DNA of 64,000 bases from Diphasiastrum complanatum (taxonomy: Eukaryota; Streptophyta; Lycopodiopsida; Lycopodiales; Lycopodiaceae). Made by a program: the position numbers and the translations under genes. The notes under the pieces are model-generated. The model worked only from the letters and a program-made list of their open reading frames with translations. It was not told where the DNA came from and did no database searches. The number at the start of each line of letters is the position of its first letter. The stretch's first letter is position 1. Shown one piece after another: positions 1 to 11,214 of the stretch. The stretch is taken from the NCBI GenBank assembly GCA_029204225.1, contig CM055102.1, forward strand, positions 49,511,928 to 49,575,927. The letters run 5' to 3'.

Positions 1-474
1 TTCTTGGGTATTCCAAGAATCTAGAGATGGGTATTTCTTGATTCTTGGAATGCTAGTATGTTGTTAGGTAGTTAGTTTTCTTGATTCTTATTTTTGATGT
101 GTAGTTTAATCTCAGTGCTCCACTATTTTTTGATTTCTTAGAGTAATTTAGTAGACAGAATCGCAGGCTGCTCTTTTGTTCTGAACGTTGATCTGAATTG
201 AGCAAGGATTGGTTATATGGATTGTAAATGCATGTAGCTGGAGTGAACAAAACTGTTTCATCCCACTGAAAGGCTAGAAATACACGTGATAAATTGATAA
301 ACCACCTGTCTGGAAACAGTTCTAAGCAAGAGGATCTAAAAAGATAGAACTGGCTTTTGAAAACAGGTAGAAACACCCGGTTTCTTGAGTGGAAACCTCC
401 TAAGAAGAAGAAGTAAACACCAGAAATAAAAAGAAAACCGTGCTCACAAATTTTGCTGGAATCTGTGACCACTA
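1..474. other. No gene seen
   Basis: AT-rich sequence with no coding frame I can relate to a family. The one longer open frame here, on the minus strand, has no recognisable motif and looks like chance. The stretch may be older repeat sequence flanking the Gypsy fragment that starts near 475. Confidence 0.4.
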
Positions 475-1241
475 ATGCAAGTGTTCACTAGAAATCTAGA
501 GAACTGAGATTCTAGACTAGCGAGAAAAGTAATCATGATAAACTAGAAGAGCATATTATTACTTGGAGCCGTGATAGATATGAAGGCGAAACTCTTGTAA
601 GTGACACCAGTTTCACTTCAGAAGATTCTTCTTATGATCTTAATATATTCTGTAATGCATTAGACATCGAAGTAAATTATTTCCAATGCTATGAGAATAA
701 TGATTTATTAGAGGATGAAGAAGAATTCTTTGAGCTCTGCAACGCAGATACTGATGTGAGTACACTAGAAGCGGCAGACCAAAATTTTGAAAATTCTAAT
801 GTAGATGAAGATACAAATGACAAATTTGAAGAATTTGAACAAGAATTTGGTGATAAAGACCAGGCTGACAACAAGAATAAATTTGTGGAGTCAGCCATAC
901 ACAAAATTCATGGCCATACCCAGGCCAGTATAATGGAAGGTATAATTCTACTTGATTCTAGAGAGCTAATTGAACTTGCACCCGAAAAATTTGTGCATGT
1001 TTCTAAGTCCCTTGGAGAGAGAATGAGTGGAATTTACCGAGCTCTTGAAAGAGTACCAAGATGTATTTGCATAATCGCTTGAAGATTTGAAGAGAATACC
1101 TTCGAAATTTGGCGAGCACCACATTGATCTTAAAGAAGATGCTGTTCCTGTTGGACAGAGGCAATATCGTCTCAATCCTAAGTACTCTTTGATGGTAAAA
1201 GATGAACTCAACAAGCACCATAAGGCAGGTACTATCTATTT
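475..1241 (+). pseudogene. Gypsy pol fragment (protease-RT linker)
   Basis: This is a broken piece of Ty3/Gypsy polyprotein. It is clearly homologous to the linker between protease and reverse transcriptase of the element at 40.4-41.1 kb. Shared landmarks in order are TWS-like wording near 570, an acidic FE.EFGDK stretch, HKIHGHT.AS, EGIILLDS.ELI.LAP and FVHVSKSLGE. Further down come the residues that precede RT (HIDLKEDAVP, QYRLNPKYSLMVKDELNKH) in a shifted frame. At least two frame changes and stops separate these pieces, so no product is expected. Homology stops near 1241, where a Copia LTR appears to begin, so the Gypsy copy was probably interrupted or truncated by that element. Confidence 0.75.
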
Positions 1242-1539
1242 TGGTACAAGAGTATGAGATCAAATGCTTTTGGCTTGGAATAGGAGATTCTATAGAAAAT
1301 ATTCCTTAGCTTTTTGGGCTTATATATCTTGTAGAAACTCGCTCTACTCCTCATTCTAATTTTCTATTTCCAAGAGCCAGGATCTTCTCTTCTCTTGCAT
1401 TCAGTCACCATGGCTCAGGAGTGAAGCGATTAGGGATTTGACTATCTGTTTCTTGTAGGTTGGGTGGCTTGGCTCCACAAGGGTCCTTTTGGTTGCATGC
1501 AACAAGATCTAGGTAGATCTTTACTTGGTGATCATTTCA
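1242..1539 (+). repeat. Putative 5' LTR of Copia A
   Basis: The right boundary rests on the CA at 1538-1539 just before the primer site. The left boundary rests on where Gypsy homology stops; the LTR would start TGGTACAAG. No second copy exists in the window to confirm the limits. Confidence 0.4.
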
Positions 1540-1540
1540 G

Positions 1541-1552
1541 TGGTATCAGAGC
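1541..1552 (+). other. Primer binding site (tRNA-iMet type)
   Basis: Exact TGGTATCAGAGC, the usual plant Copia primer site complementary to the 3' end of initiator tRNA-Met. It follows the putative LTR end after a single G. Confidence 0.85.
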
Positions 1553-1667
1553 AAGGCTTTGCATCAATCATAAGGTGGAGTTGCTTTTTGTTTTTTTCTA
1601 GTTTTTTGGTATTTCCTCCTTGCTTTTTACTTTGACACTCTCTAATACAAGAGAGATGTGAGATACA

Positions 1668-1880
1668 TTGCTTACTAGATTTCAAACAAAATCATACAGC
1701 CAGATCATACTTCTCGAAGATCAACTGACAAATCTGCGATGTGATGGCAGAGATCTTACCTCCTTTATCAGAAAGATGAAGGATCTGTTCCTCCCATTAC
1801 ACAATGTCGGAACAGAGAATGCAGTATCAATAGAAAAGTTGCTCATCTATTTGTTAAGAGCTTTACCAAGATCCTTCTAG
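1668..1880 (+). pseudogene. Copia A gag fragment (UBN2-like)
   Basis: A 70-residue frame resembles the helical gag core of plant Copia elements (UBN2 type). It has the pattern SYSQIILLEDQLTNLR, then LTSFIRKMKDLF, then LLIYLLRALP. In intact relatives this domain forms the virus-like particle. Here the N-terminal part is absent or out of frame, the frame stops at 1880, and no CCHC knuckle is seen downstream. Confidence 0.6.
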
Positions 1881-2115
1881 ACAACCCGAACGTTGCTAGC
1901 AAAGGATCCAACTATGACACTCGAAAAGGCAGTGATCGAGATTTGAGAAGAAGTTGAAGCTCGTGAGCACCTTGATCACAAGGACGTTTCTGATCAAGCT
2001 CTCTATGGCAACAAGGAGAAGCAAAGAAATAGTTCAAGCCTAAGAGGGAGTCAGACCGAAGGTAGGATCGAGACCAGCAAGCACACAAGGCAGAAGAAAA
2101 GACAACCTGTATCAC

Positions 2116-2990
2116 TTGAAGGTACACCTACCTACAAATCAATTACATCAAACCCATGGTGATTCGTCATATATTCTATGGCACAGGGGACTATGCCATA
2201 TGAACTCAATAGCATTGTACCAAGCAAGCCATTATGGATCTATCACAGGGGTGAGCATCTCGAATGCAATCGGTTCGATGACCTATGATGCATGTATAAA
2301 TGGTAAGATGTCACGTACTCCTTTTTTCAAGGACTCCTACAGAACGACAAAGATTTTGGAGCTAGTACATTTGGACATCTACGGACCTTTCGATGTGATC
2401 TCAGTTGGAGGCTCGAAGTACTATATCACCTTTATTGATGATTACAGTAAGCTCACCCGAGTCTACTTCATTCACAACAAATCAGAGGCATTCGACAAGT
2501 TCACAGAATATGTGAACTGGGTAGAAAGATGCATAGGAAATAAGGTGAAACAAATTAGAACAGATCGGGATGGAAAATGCATCTCAAAACCGATTCACTG
2601 ATTTCTGCAATGATCGAGGAATCATTCACAGAAGGACAACATCCTATACACCGCAGCACAATGGTGTTGCAGAAAGAAAGAACAAGACTCTCATAGAAGC
2701 AGCTAGGTGCATGTTCGTATATTCGAAGGCTCTAGGAGCACTATGGGCTGAAGCAATAACTACAGCTGCCTACATTCAGAATAGGACATGAAAATCTGGT
2801 GTTCCTCACACAACACCACACGAACTATGGTGGGGTAGAAAACCTAGTCTGACTCATATTCGAATCTTTGGCTGTGCAGCATATGCACATGTTTCTGACA
2901 TGATTTTAAAGAAGCTTGATGAGAAAGCAGAGCAAAGATATCTTGTAGGATATGACAATCATTCGTCATACTACAGAATCTATATGCCAT
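2116..2990 (+). pseudogene. Copia A integrase remnant
   Basis: The pre-integrase zinc region is visible as LWHRGLCHMN followed by DACINGKMS, where the first cysteine of the usual CxxC appears changed. The catalytic core follows: LVHLDIYGPF (first Asp), KYYITFIDDYSKLT, IRTDRDGKC (second Asp), then in another frame TPQHNGVAERKNKT with the catalytic Glu. A frameshift near 2590 separates the second Asp from the rest, and a stop interrupts the frame near 2790. The enzyme would insert cDNA into the genome; this copy cannot be made whole. Confidence 0.8.
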
Positions 2991-3419
2991 AGACAAACAC
3001 AGTGAAGATAGTCAGAGACATCAAGTTCAATGAGACCAAAACAATGGCTAACAATGATCCTGTCAGTCATGAAATTCTTGGAAGACAATATTATGATCTA
3101 CCAACCGCGATAGAGGGAGCAGAGGATGAACATTCAGATGAAGATGTTCGAGTCGCACCTCAGTCAAGTGACAAATCAGATGAGGAAATATTCACAAGCT
3201 TGCTTACTACTACTACACCTATAAACCGAAACAATTTTGGACCTAGCAAAACATATAAAGACAAGAGCATTGCAGTACCCGTAGCATCTCCCAAAAGATC
3301 AACAAGAGAGTGAAGAGTGCCAGCAAGATTTGTGCCAGATAGCTCAGCTTCTACATCTGAAGAGTTTTGTGGATTTAGTGGAGAATCACAAACATTCGAA
3401 AAAGCAATTGAATGTCCAC

Positions 3420-4660
3420 AGAAGGACAAATGGATCCAAGCCATAACGAAGAAATCGAATCCATGAAAAAGAATGAGGTATGAACACTGCAACCAGTGCC
3501 AAAGAAGCAAAAAATAGTGCAATGCAAATGGGTTTCCAAACTCAAGTATGGACCAAATGGAGATGTTTCGAGATACAAGGCCAGACTTGTAGCGAAGGGT
3601 TTTTCTTGGAAGTACGGCATTGAATACATTGAGACCTTCTCTCCAGTGGTCAAACATGTTTCTTATGCCTACTATTTGCATATGCAGCTGCATACGACCT
3701 CAAGATTCACATCATTGATGAGAAGATAGCATTCCTACATGGCGAATTAGATGAAAAAGTCTACATGGATCAACCTCCAGGTTATATCTCTGAATCACTT
3801 CCTACCTATGCATGCCAAATGCACATGAGTATCTATGGTATAAAGCAATCAACATGACAATGGTATAAGAAGAAAGATCATGCCCTAAGATCCTTAGGAT
3901 TTGAGCCATTGATACCCGATTCCAATGTTTATGTGAGAATCACAGCTAGGGAGATCATCATTGTTGCTATGTATGTGGACGACACCCTCATACTATGCAG
4001 AAGCAAAGGCTTGATTGCAAGAGTGAATAATAAGATCTCGAAACATTTTGAGATTACAGACCTAGGAGAAGCCAAATGTTATCTTGGCTTACAGATTGAC
4101 AGAGACTATGACGAAGAGAAATTGTACCTTCATCAGTCCAGATATACCAATTCTAGAAGATTTTGGGATGATGAATTGCAAAGGAGCAAATACTCCAATG
4201 CTTGTAGGAACAATCCTGATGAATGACAATTGTTCAAAGACTAAAGAAGAAAGAGAATTGATGCAACATACACCATATAGGAAGCTAATCGGATCACTAA
4301 TGTATCTTGCAGATAACACATGCCCTGACATTGCTTACACCGTGTTGAGAATGAGTCAATTCAATACGATCAACTCATTTGAAGATCGCGAAGCGACTTG
4401 CAATACCTTCAACTAACGAAGGATTTTGGATGTGTTATTCTCATGATGCAAGATTCCATATGCTTTCATATAGTGATGCTAGCTGGGCATCTCTTAAGGA
4501 AGACTGCAAAAGTGTCTCAGGAGAATGTACAATCGCAGCAGGAGCAACAATTCTCTGGGTCAGCAAAAAGTAGACCATCATAGCTCAGTCCTCCTGCAAA
4601 GCAGAATATGTAGCAACAGCGAAGATGGCCAATGAAATCACTTGACTCAAATAGGTCGTC
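3420..4660 (+). pseudogene. Copia A reverse transcriptase/RNase H remnant
   Basis: RT pieces appear in order: [26 protein letters not shown] (3520-3610), the region matching LDV.TAFL (about 3730), YGIKQS, and the active-site YVDD at about 3970-3985. RNase H follows with SLMYLA.NTCPDIAY, SYSDASWASL and, after a stop, SSCKAEYVA (about 4590-4612). At least five stops or frame changes break the sequence. It is unambiguous as Copia pol but non-functional. Confidence 0.8.
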
Positions 4661-4827
4661 CTACACAACAGATATCTCAAGCTTATATTTTTGCATGCAA
4701 TACATTTGGTCTATACCATGACATACTCAATATATTTTACCTTTAACAGTTGAGCTTATTCTTTGCGAATGTCATCGCTTCATCTTGAATAGTTCTTGGA
4801 AGCTATTCATGACAGAAATCAGTAGGC

Positions 4828-4830
<3 letters not shown>

Positions 4831-4905
<75 letters not shown>
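4831..4905. repeat. (AG)n microsatellite
   Basis: An uninterrupted AG dinucleotide tract of about 75 bp, just downstream of Copia A. It is likely length-variable. Confidence 0.97.
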
Positions 4906-4907
<2 letters not shown>

Positions 4908-5251
4908 AAACTAATTACATTCTTTTATTAATGAATTTGAGTAGAGGGCGAAGTACCCATTACATAACACTGCTATAAGAACAGGAAGCTCAAGCCACTG
5001 CAACAAGAAAATGGACGATTAAAATGTGAACTGGGAAGTGAAAATTTGAAGAGAGAAAAATTTGAAATTCATACATGGTTAAAAAAAGCCCTTCAAAATT
5101 TGAAGTCTACTTTGAGTAGTATTTTGAAAGGATGTCTAGTCCAATGACATTAGAAGTTTGAATGCCTTTCAAATGTACATGAATAGAACTTCAACGGTGC
5201 CTAAAGTGTATTCCAAGAAGGTTTGGTAGCAATTTGATATGGTTTCGATAA

Positions 5252-5480
5252 AGAACTGGTGACAATGAGTCGATGGTAAGTGACAATGTCTGGGTTTGGA
5301 TAGAGTAACTGGCGACAATTAGTCGATAGTACGATAGTGTCTACAGTAACTGACAGTGTTTGGGTTTGGATAGAGTAACTAGCGACAATGAGTCGATAGT
5401 ACGATAGTGTCTACATTAACTGATAGTGTTGATAGTAACTGCTAGTGTCTGAATACTGATAGTAATTGATAGACAATAAT
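5252..5480. repeat. 70-bp tandem repeat array
   Basis: Two adjacent units of exactly 70 bp (5281-5350 and 5351-5420) differ at only a few positions. A partial unit precedes them (from about 5252), and a decaying third unit follows with repeated TGATAGT and GTAACTG words to about 5480. No coding frame explains it. Confidence 0.85.
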
Positions 5481-5760
5481 AACCGATAGTGTCCGAGTAC
5501 TGTTCGAGACGCCTTGATATAGCCCGATTGTAGTTTGAATGAATTTCGATTTGGTCCCGAGCGATATTTGAGTAGCTGATGAGTACAGTACCCCTATGCG
5601 TGAAGCCTAACAAAATTAGAGTTACTAAAATCTATAAAGTCAAATCAGAAATTATTGTAGGCAAATGTTTTTGTGATTACCTTTTTGGCCAAAAAAGCAA
5701 GAAAAGGATACAATGGGCCCAAATATAGCATGGAAAAAAAAAGTATTACAAAACGCTCAG

Positions 5761-5778
5761 CATGCATGCATGCATGCA
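5761..5778. repeat. (CATG)n tract with RY-like motifs
   Basis: Four CATG units in a row, followed by GAGCTGCATGC and ACATGC. CATGCA is the RY element bound by plant B3-domain factors. Here the copies probably just reflect a short tetranucleotide repeat. Confidence 0.7.
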
Positions 5779-5899
5779 GAGCTGCATGCCCACTACATGC
5801 CTAGAATGACGGTGGGCATTTAATGCCCTCCTATTCTCCCTCCACTAGCAAAAACGAACACTTCAGAGCTGGCAAAGAGATTTTGAGCCAAAAATGAGC

Positions 5900-6500
5900 T
5901 TCAAAGGAAAAACGATCAAGTGCTTCTGAGGAAAAATGCTGGTGCTTCTGAGGAAAAATGATCAAGTGCTTCTGAGGAAAAATGTAGGTGCTTTTGAGGA
6001 AAAACAATCAAGTGCTTCTGAGAAAAAATGCAAGTGCTTTTGAGCAAAAACGAGCAGGTTCTTCTAAGCAAAAATTGAGCATCAGATTTGCAAAAACGAA
6101 CAGACACATAGATGAAAAAATGAGCATCAGAGCAGGAGCTTCTGAGCAAGAACGAGCAGAGTCTTTTACCAAAAAACTAGCATCAAACAGACAAAACCGA
6201 ACAGTAGCTTCCTAGGAAAAACAAGCATCAAAAGATCTTAAAAAATGAGCAAGAGATTCTAAGCAAAAACGAGCAGTAGAATCTAAGCAAAAACGAGCAG
6301 AGGCTTTTGCTGATGAGAAATGCGAAAAACGGACAGGCTTTGGTGAACAAAATTGTGATTTGATTCAAGGAGCAGGTGCTTTTGTGAGCAAAAACGAACA
6401 AGAGCTTTTTTTTTCTAAAAAACAGAATTGGCAAAAAAGAGCAGGAGCTTTTGGTGAGCCAAAAACGAGCAGGAGCCTTTGGTGATAAGAAGCTGAAGGA
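5900..6500. repeat. Minisatellite with alternating 22/24-bp monomers
   Basis: The core GCTTYTGAGSAAAAAYG recurs at 5922, 5944, 5968, 5990, 6014, 6036 and about 6060. Spacing alternates 22, 24, 22, 24, 22, 24 bp, so the true period is a 46-bp dimer. From about 6060 to 6500 the array becomes degenerate but keeps words such as AAAAACGAGCAG and AGCATCA. Open frames across it on both strands are low-complexity by-products of the repeat and should not be read as genes. Confidence 0.85.
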
Positions 6501-6559
6501 ACATTTGAGTGCAGATCCAGATATTAAGGTGGAAACTAGTGATTCATCCAGTGATTTTT

Positions 6560-7559
6560 TTTTTTTCTCAAAGCTATCCAAGTTTTGTTGTTTTAGTAGG
6601 AGTTCTATTCAAAGAACAATCTATTGATCATTTACTTGCTTATTGATGATTTATTTGCTTAGTTTATATTCCATGAAATTAAGTGCACAATTTTGCTTGA
6701 AGCGGTTGCTTCTGGTGTCTGATTCATGTCTTTCTCACTTGCATGAAGGAAATTTTGTGCCATTTCGATAAAAGGTGTAGTTGTGATTTTCAGCCTCCCA
6801 TTTTTGCTTAGTAGTTGCTTTTCATGAAGAATCCCATCACAGGATTCTATTAATGAAAGAGTACTAACAACCTAAACCTTGAGTTTCCAAGTGTTGTCAT
6901 CGATAGGCCCGCCACCCTCTGCAATGTGGTTTTGCTAATTGAAGTCCATAATAAAGCTAACCCTAAAACAACTCAAGTATCGATCGAATGTACGATTAAC
7001 CTTGAATGAAATGTAAATGTGTTGATAAAATGAATACAATATGAAAATCTCGTAATAGTTGTTGAAGTGAACAACCACACTAGACTGAATGGTACAATTT
7101 GTAAGAATTGGAATGGAAACTGGCATTTTATTTTTATAAATGATCAATGTCCCAACTGCCCAAATAATATAGTCAACTCTATCCCATTGTCAACCTGGGC
7201 CAAAGGAGCTTCCCAAAAATGATTGTTAACTCTCCCCCTCTTAAAGTTAAGGTTCTGAAAGTAAAGTAGTCGTAGATGCAAGTTCCAAAATGATTTAGGG
7301 ATATTAGATGCAAGTTCCATAATGGTTTAGGGATCAGGGAGGGTTTTGGATCTGAACGTTGCCAAACAGTGTGTTGGGGTGGAAAACATTTTAGAATGTA
7401 CAAAAAAATCCAAAAATGCAACTTTATGTCAATTTGCCAATGTTCATGTTTCTTTTGGATGATTGTTTTAACTTTTTTTTCATAAGGCTTTTACCCATTT
7501 TGCATAGATTTATATGATCTGTTTTAAGAGCCCTTGAAGGGTGCTACTTGATGGGATGA
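6560..7559. other. No gene seen
   Basis: AT-rich sequence with no recognisable domain or element terminus. Short open frames on the minus strand (around 6935-7147 and 7179-7421) show no motif. It may be decayed repeat sequence. Confidence 0.35.
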
Positions 7560-9674
7560 ATATGACCTAGAATAGCTTAACTATGTCCCACTGCTTAGCC
7601 TCTCATCCTTTATGCTTCAGTGTCGAAATAAAGCTCTTATTTTAAGCCTCGTCCGATCTCGCCCAACATGCCTTAGATATTTTGCTTATTGCATACAAGA
7701 CCTTGAATTCTTCCTTATGTAGTAGCGTCTTGCATTAAACCTCTACTTTTTAGAAGTTTTTTAAATACGAGACAATTGGATTGAGATTCATATAATTCCT
7801 TCTAGTGTAGAACCAGGTTCTGAAGGACTGTTTAAGTTGTATGAATTCATACTTCCATTTCAGTTTCTGAATATAGCTCAGAATCAATTGATGTTTTCAA
7901 CTGATTAAGCGGAATTTAAATTTCATGAGCCCAAATTATTATCTCTATTTGATAGTTAATTATTGAGAGTAATGTTTCTATCACTCGGGATAAGATATCT
8001 TATGATTTTCAAGAAAAAGTCCGGTTTGTAATAGTATTGAATACTCATTACTAACTTTTTCAAATCTTCGATATCTTATATGTTGTCTTTTGAGAAATGT
8101 TTAATCGAAATTATGGAATTTCTTTTAAAAGGGAGGGGGGAAAATATAGGAATAAGACGTTCATGGGATCAACCTGTTGCATAGTTTGTGTGCAATGGTG
8201 GAACTATCCAGTGGAATAGAGAAAATCTTTAGTGATTGACTAGAGTAGTTATGGGAGTTTCGAGCTATGAGATATTCATGAATATGGGAAGTAGTGGTAA
8301 AGATTAAATTAAGGTTCACTGAGTGGCACCTAATCTTGGTTTGTGCACTAAAATCTGAAGTAGGTTGATTGGTTGAAGGAATTTTGTTGGTAAAAGTATG
8401 ATGGCTGGAAAACTTGTGATGTGGAATTATTCACTTCAAAGATTTCCCAGATATGTTATTTACTCAAGAGAAATAGAATCTTATGTGGCTGAGTTATAAG
8501 ATTCTCAGTGAGTTATGTGAGTAGCATATGCGGATTTTAGAGAAATCTACCAGATAATGACATATGTGTTTATGTACTGGGTCATAGTGAGATTATTCTC
8601 ATATGTGCATGATTAATTTTGTCTGGATCTATTATGTATTCCTGGATACTAAGGTTATTTGGTGCACTTAACGTAGTCATTGAACATAGATATATGATCA
8701 AGTATTGTGTTTGACAATTACTTGTAGAGTTAAGAGATTTGTTGATAGATCTATTGGTTAACTTTAAAATGATTTGGATAAGGATCTAAATGTGGTGTTA
8801 TACTAGTATAATTGAATTCTTCACCTAGACATTTAAGATTTCTAGATCATGAGCAATTAATTTGAGTACTTGATTTACTCCTGTGGAAGTTAATTGGTAA
8901 AACGGACAGTGTGAAGAGAATTCACCAGAAACTATTTGTTTTGTGTGTATTGTAAGACACATAATATATGAGTCAGATTCATCATGAAATTGTGTGCATA
9001 GGATACTGAATTCTTGGATGATTATTTCTTAGTTGAGAAATAAACTTGATTCATTAATGACAGTATCCCTGTGAGCTCAATTGGATACTGGATCCTAATG
9101 GTCCCAAGAATGGTAAACTGAATTTTGGGAATTCAACAGAACTTGTTCTCTAGATGTTCTTCTAGGAGATTGTATAAAATTTATATTGTTAAAGATGAAT
9201 GTTATAAAGGTCTTTAATTTTTGGTTGATTGTAGAATTTGAAACTCTTACTTTGATTAAGAATCGGTTTGAAAAAATATTCTTGGAATCCAGTGATTATC
9301 CTTGTAGAAAATATTTCAAAATGATTCTTATATTTTTTGAGTTGTATGTTGTACATATACTCCTGTATCTTTCAATGAGTAAGTATGGTTTTGAGATCCT
9401 ATAAATTATGATTGACAAATCATAAGATTCTAAATGTTTATGTGAGGATTCTTAAGATATTGAGTAATTCTTGATCAATTAGGTGTGTCAAAAATTTAGA
9501 TCTGTTATTTGAATTCAAAATTTCTTTACTCCAGTACATACTTGAGAATATGTGGATCTCATAGGCATTTTCATTAAGTAATTGCTACTTATGAGGAATT
9601 TGCTTACCTTATAGATGTAGTCTATAAGTGCTTGTGTGAAAAGTCCGGTCTATATCTCCAGATTTATAGGAGAC

Positions 9675-10002
9675 AGATAAATCTATTAAGATAGGGATAA
9701 TTGCTGATTTCTTGCATATGATGCTAGAAATGGGACTATTAACTCATTAGAGTAGCTTCAGTACTTTGATTTGAGTTATAACTATGTGAGACTTGATGGA
9801 TCTCCTAGTGATTTTAGATGACTGAATTGTGGTATTTTAGATAAATCTATTAAGATACGGATAATTGCTGATTTCTTGCATATGATGCTAGAAATAGGGC
9901 TGTTAACTCATTAGAGTAGCTGCAGTACTTTGATTTGAGTTATAACTGTCTGAGACTTGATGGATCTCCTAGAGATTTTAGATGACTGAATTGTGGTATT
10001 CT
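9675..10002. repeat. 164-bp direct tandem duplication
   Basis: Two adjacent copies (9675-9838 and 9839-10002) of a 164-bp segment differ at only a few sites by eye. They begin AGATAAATCTATTAAGATA and end near GAATTGTGGTATT. The duplication is younger than the general decay of the surrounding element. Confidence 0.9.
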
Positions 10003-10199
10003 AGAATATTTGGATATTCTAAGAATATTTGTACCAAGAAGCATTATTTTATGCAAGATATTGAAATGGAATTTCTATAGCTTTTGGATTTGATTTCTGA
10101 AATAACCCAGTGTTTCATGTAATTGAAATTACATGAAGGTGATGAGTCTTTATTTTGGAGTAGATCGACCCATTTGGAAGATTTATTGCATAGTGTATC

Positions 10200-10389
10200 T
10201 TTGCGATTTGAGTTAGTATTCATGAGTAGAGGCAAGCAATTGAAGAATTGTTGCATCTCTGAGTACTTATTCAGATGGAAAAATCACACTAAAAATAATG
10301 GTTCATGGGTAAGATTTAAAAGCCTAAGGAATAGTTTCATGTTTTCTTTTTCTCATTTTGAGGATGGAACCTATTTAAGGGAGGAAGAA
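10200..10389 (+). pseudogene. Chromodomain-like end of a Gypsy pol
   Basis: The frame reads EYLFRWKNHTKNNGSW, then FSHFEDGTYLREEE, close to the pol 3' end. The Y-L-x-[RK]-W-K ... S-W spacing resembles the C-terminal chromodomain of chromoviruses, which targets integration to modified chromatin. The hydrophobic cage cannot be judged in such a short decayed piece. It sits immediately before a purine-rich tract (AAGGGAGGAAGAA, ending 10389) and an LTR-like TGTTACGG, as expected for the end of pol. Confidence 0.5.
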
Positions 10390-11064
10390 TGTTACGGCCA
10401 TATTCCGTTAAGGACATGGAATAGTCCTAATATGGTAGACCGGCTCTCCAGTGTTTGAAATCATTGGTCATGCCTAGATTTTATTCCACGTCGAGGCCTA
10501 CTGGTGACTAATGAGAGTCTCCTCTTGCTATCACATGGCATGGCTTGGGAGATCTAGGAGGATTCTCCAGGAGGGATCTAGAATTGGTTGGGTGGTTTTG
10601 CTCCATAGTTTCTCTTGTGTTTTCCTATCCTCATCTTACGGGTTTCCCCTAGTGGTCTTTACATAAATCCATAGGATATTTTTACAAGATGAAAGATATG
10701 ATGAATTTCCTCTGATTTGGGACATCATACACCCAATTTTGGAGTTGGGGGGCTTATGCACCAATATCTTGAAGTTTTGCTTGTTGAAAGACTCCATAAA
10801 TGCAATTTTTGCATGATTTGAGCTTATGATTGCTTGACAAACCTGATGGAAGCCTCTATTCCTCTTTTTAGAACCTTAGAAGAGTTATTGTAATCTCTGA
10901 TTAGATGCATATTTGGCTAAAGTTGTATTTTTTAATATCTCACATTGTAAAAGTCGCCCTCCTATTGCAATTTCAATCAATTATAGCTTGAATGTGTGAA
11001 GCCTACATGGTAGGTTGACATAGAAACTATTTTCTAACCTCCTCTCAAGATATATTTTCTAACA
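10390..11064 (+). repeat. Putative 3' LTR of the decayed chromovirus
   Basis: It begins TGTTACGGCC directly after the polypurine tract and can be closed at TTCTAACA, giving TGTTA/TAACA terminal inverted repeats and a length of about 675 bp. No partner LTR is visible upstream, so the right end is inferred from the terminal motif only. Confidence 0.5.
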
Positions 11065-11214
11065 TTAAAAGTCTCGCAGAAAGGCCTAAAGTCCTTTTAT
11101 TAACTTTTAACTGATCAATCAAATAACTATGTGATCATTGGGTTGGACTTACACATGCAGGGTGCCAAATCCCTCTCACTTATTAACTAGGATTAGGGTT
11201 GCCTTGGGATCCTC

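Larger units (their letters stand above)
1242..4680 (+). mobile_element. Decayed Copia element A (5' LTR to RNase H)
   Basis: Ty1/Copia retrotransposon in forward orientation. A likely 5' LTR (1242-1539) ends in TTTCA and is followed by one spacer base and an exact tRNA-iMet primer site. Gag, integrase, RT and RNase H remnants follow in the Copia order, with integrase before RT. No zinc knuckle or protease DSGA motif was found between gag and integrase, so that part seems deleted. No copy of the LTR is visible after the RNase H end near 4650, so the 3' end is missing or unrecognisable. Many stops and frame changes mark it as dead. Confidence 0.75.
7560..10389 (+). mobile_element. Highly decayed retroelement interior
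   Basis: The sequence has no usable frame for most of its length. It runs directly into a chromodomain-like coding scrap, a polypurine tract and an LTR-like start at 10390, so the simplest reading is a decayed Gypsy (chromovirus) interior on the plus strand. In several lines I sampled, C is clearly scarcer than G on this strand. The left limit is a guess; no 5' LTR or primer site was found. Confidence 0.35.

Noticed and set aside
53-472. 139-codon minus-strand frame
   Set aside because: No motif, AT-rich biased composition, no context; consistent with chance in repeat-derived DNA.
5916-6581. Cys/Ser/Phe-rich and Lys/Gln-rich frames over the minisatellite
   Set aside because: Low-complexity translations of a tandem repeat present on both strands; not evidence of a protein. 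Also not a CRISPR array: units are adjacent, without unique spacers.
10123-10200. N-terminal part of the 10123-10458 frame as coding
   Set aside because: Only the portion from about 10200 resembles a chromodomain; the frame also runs past the polypurine tract into the LTR, so it is a remnant, not a gene.
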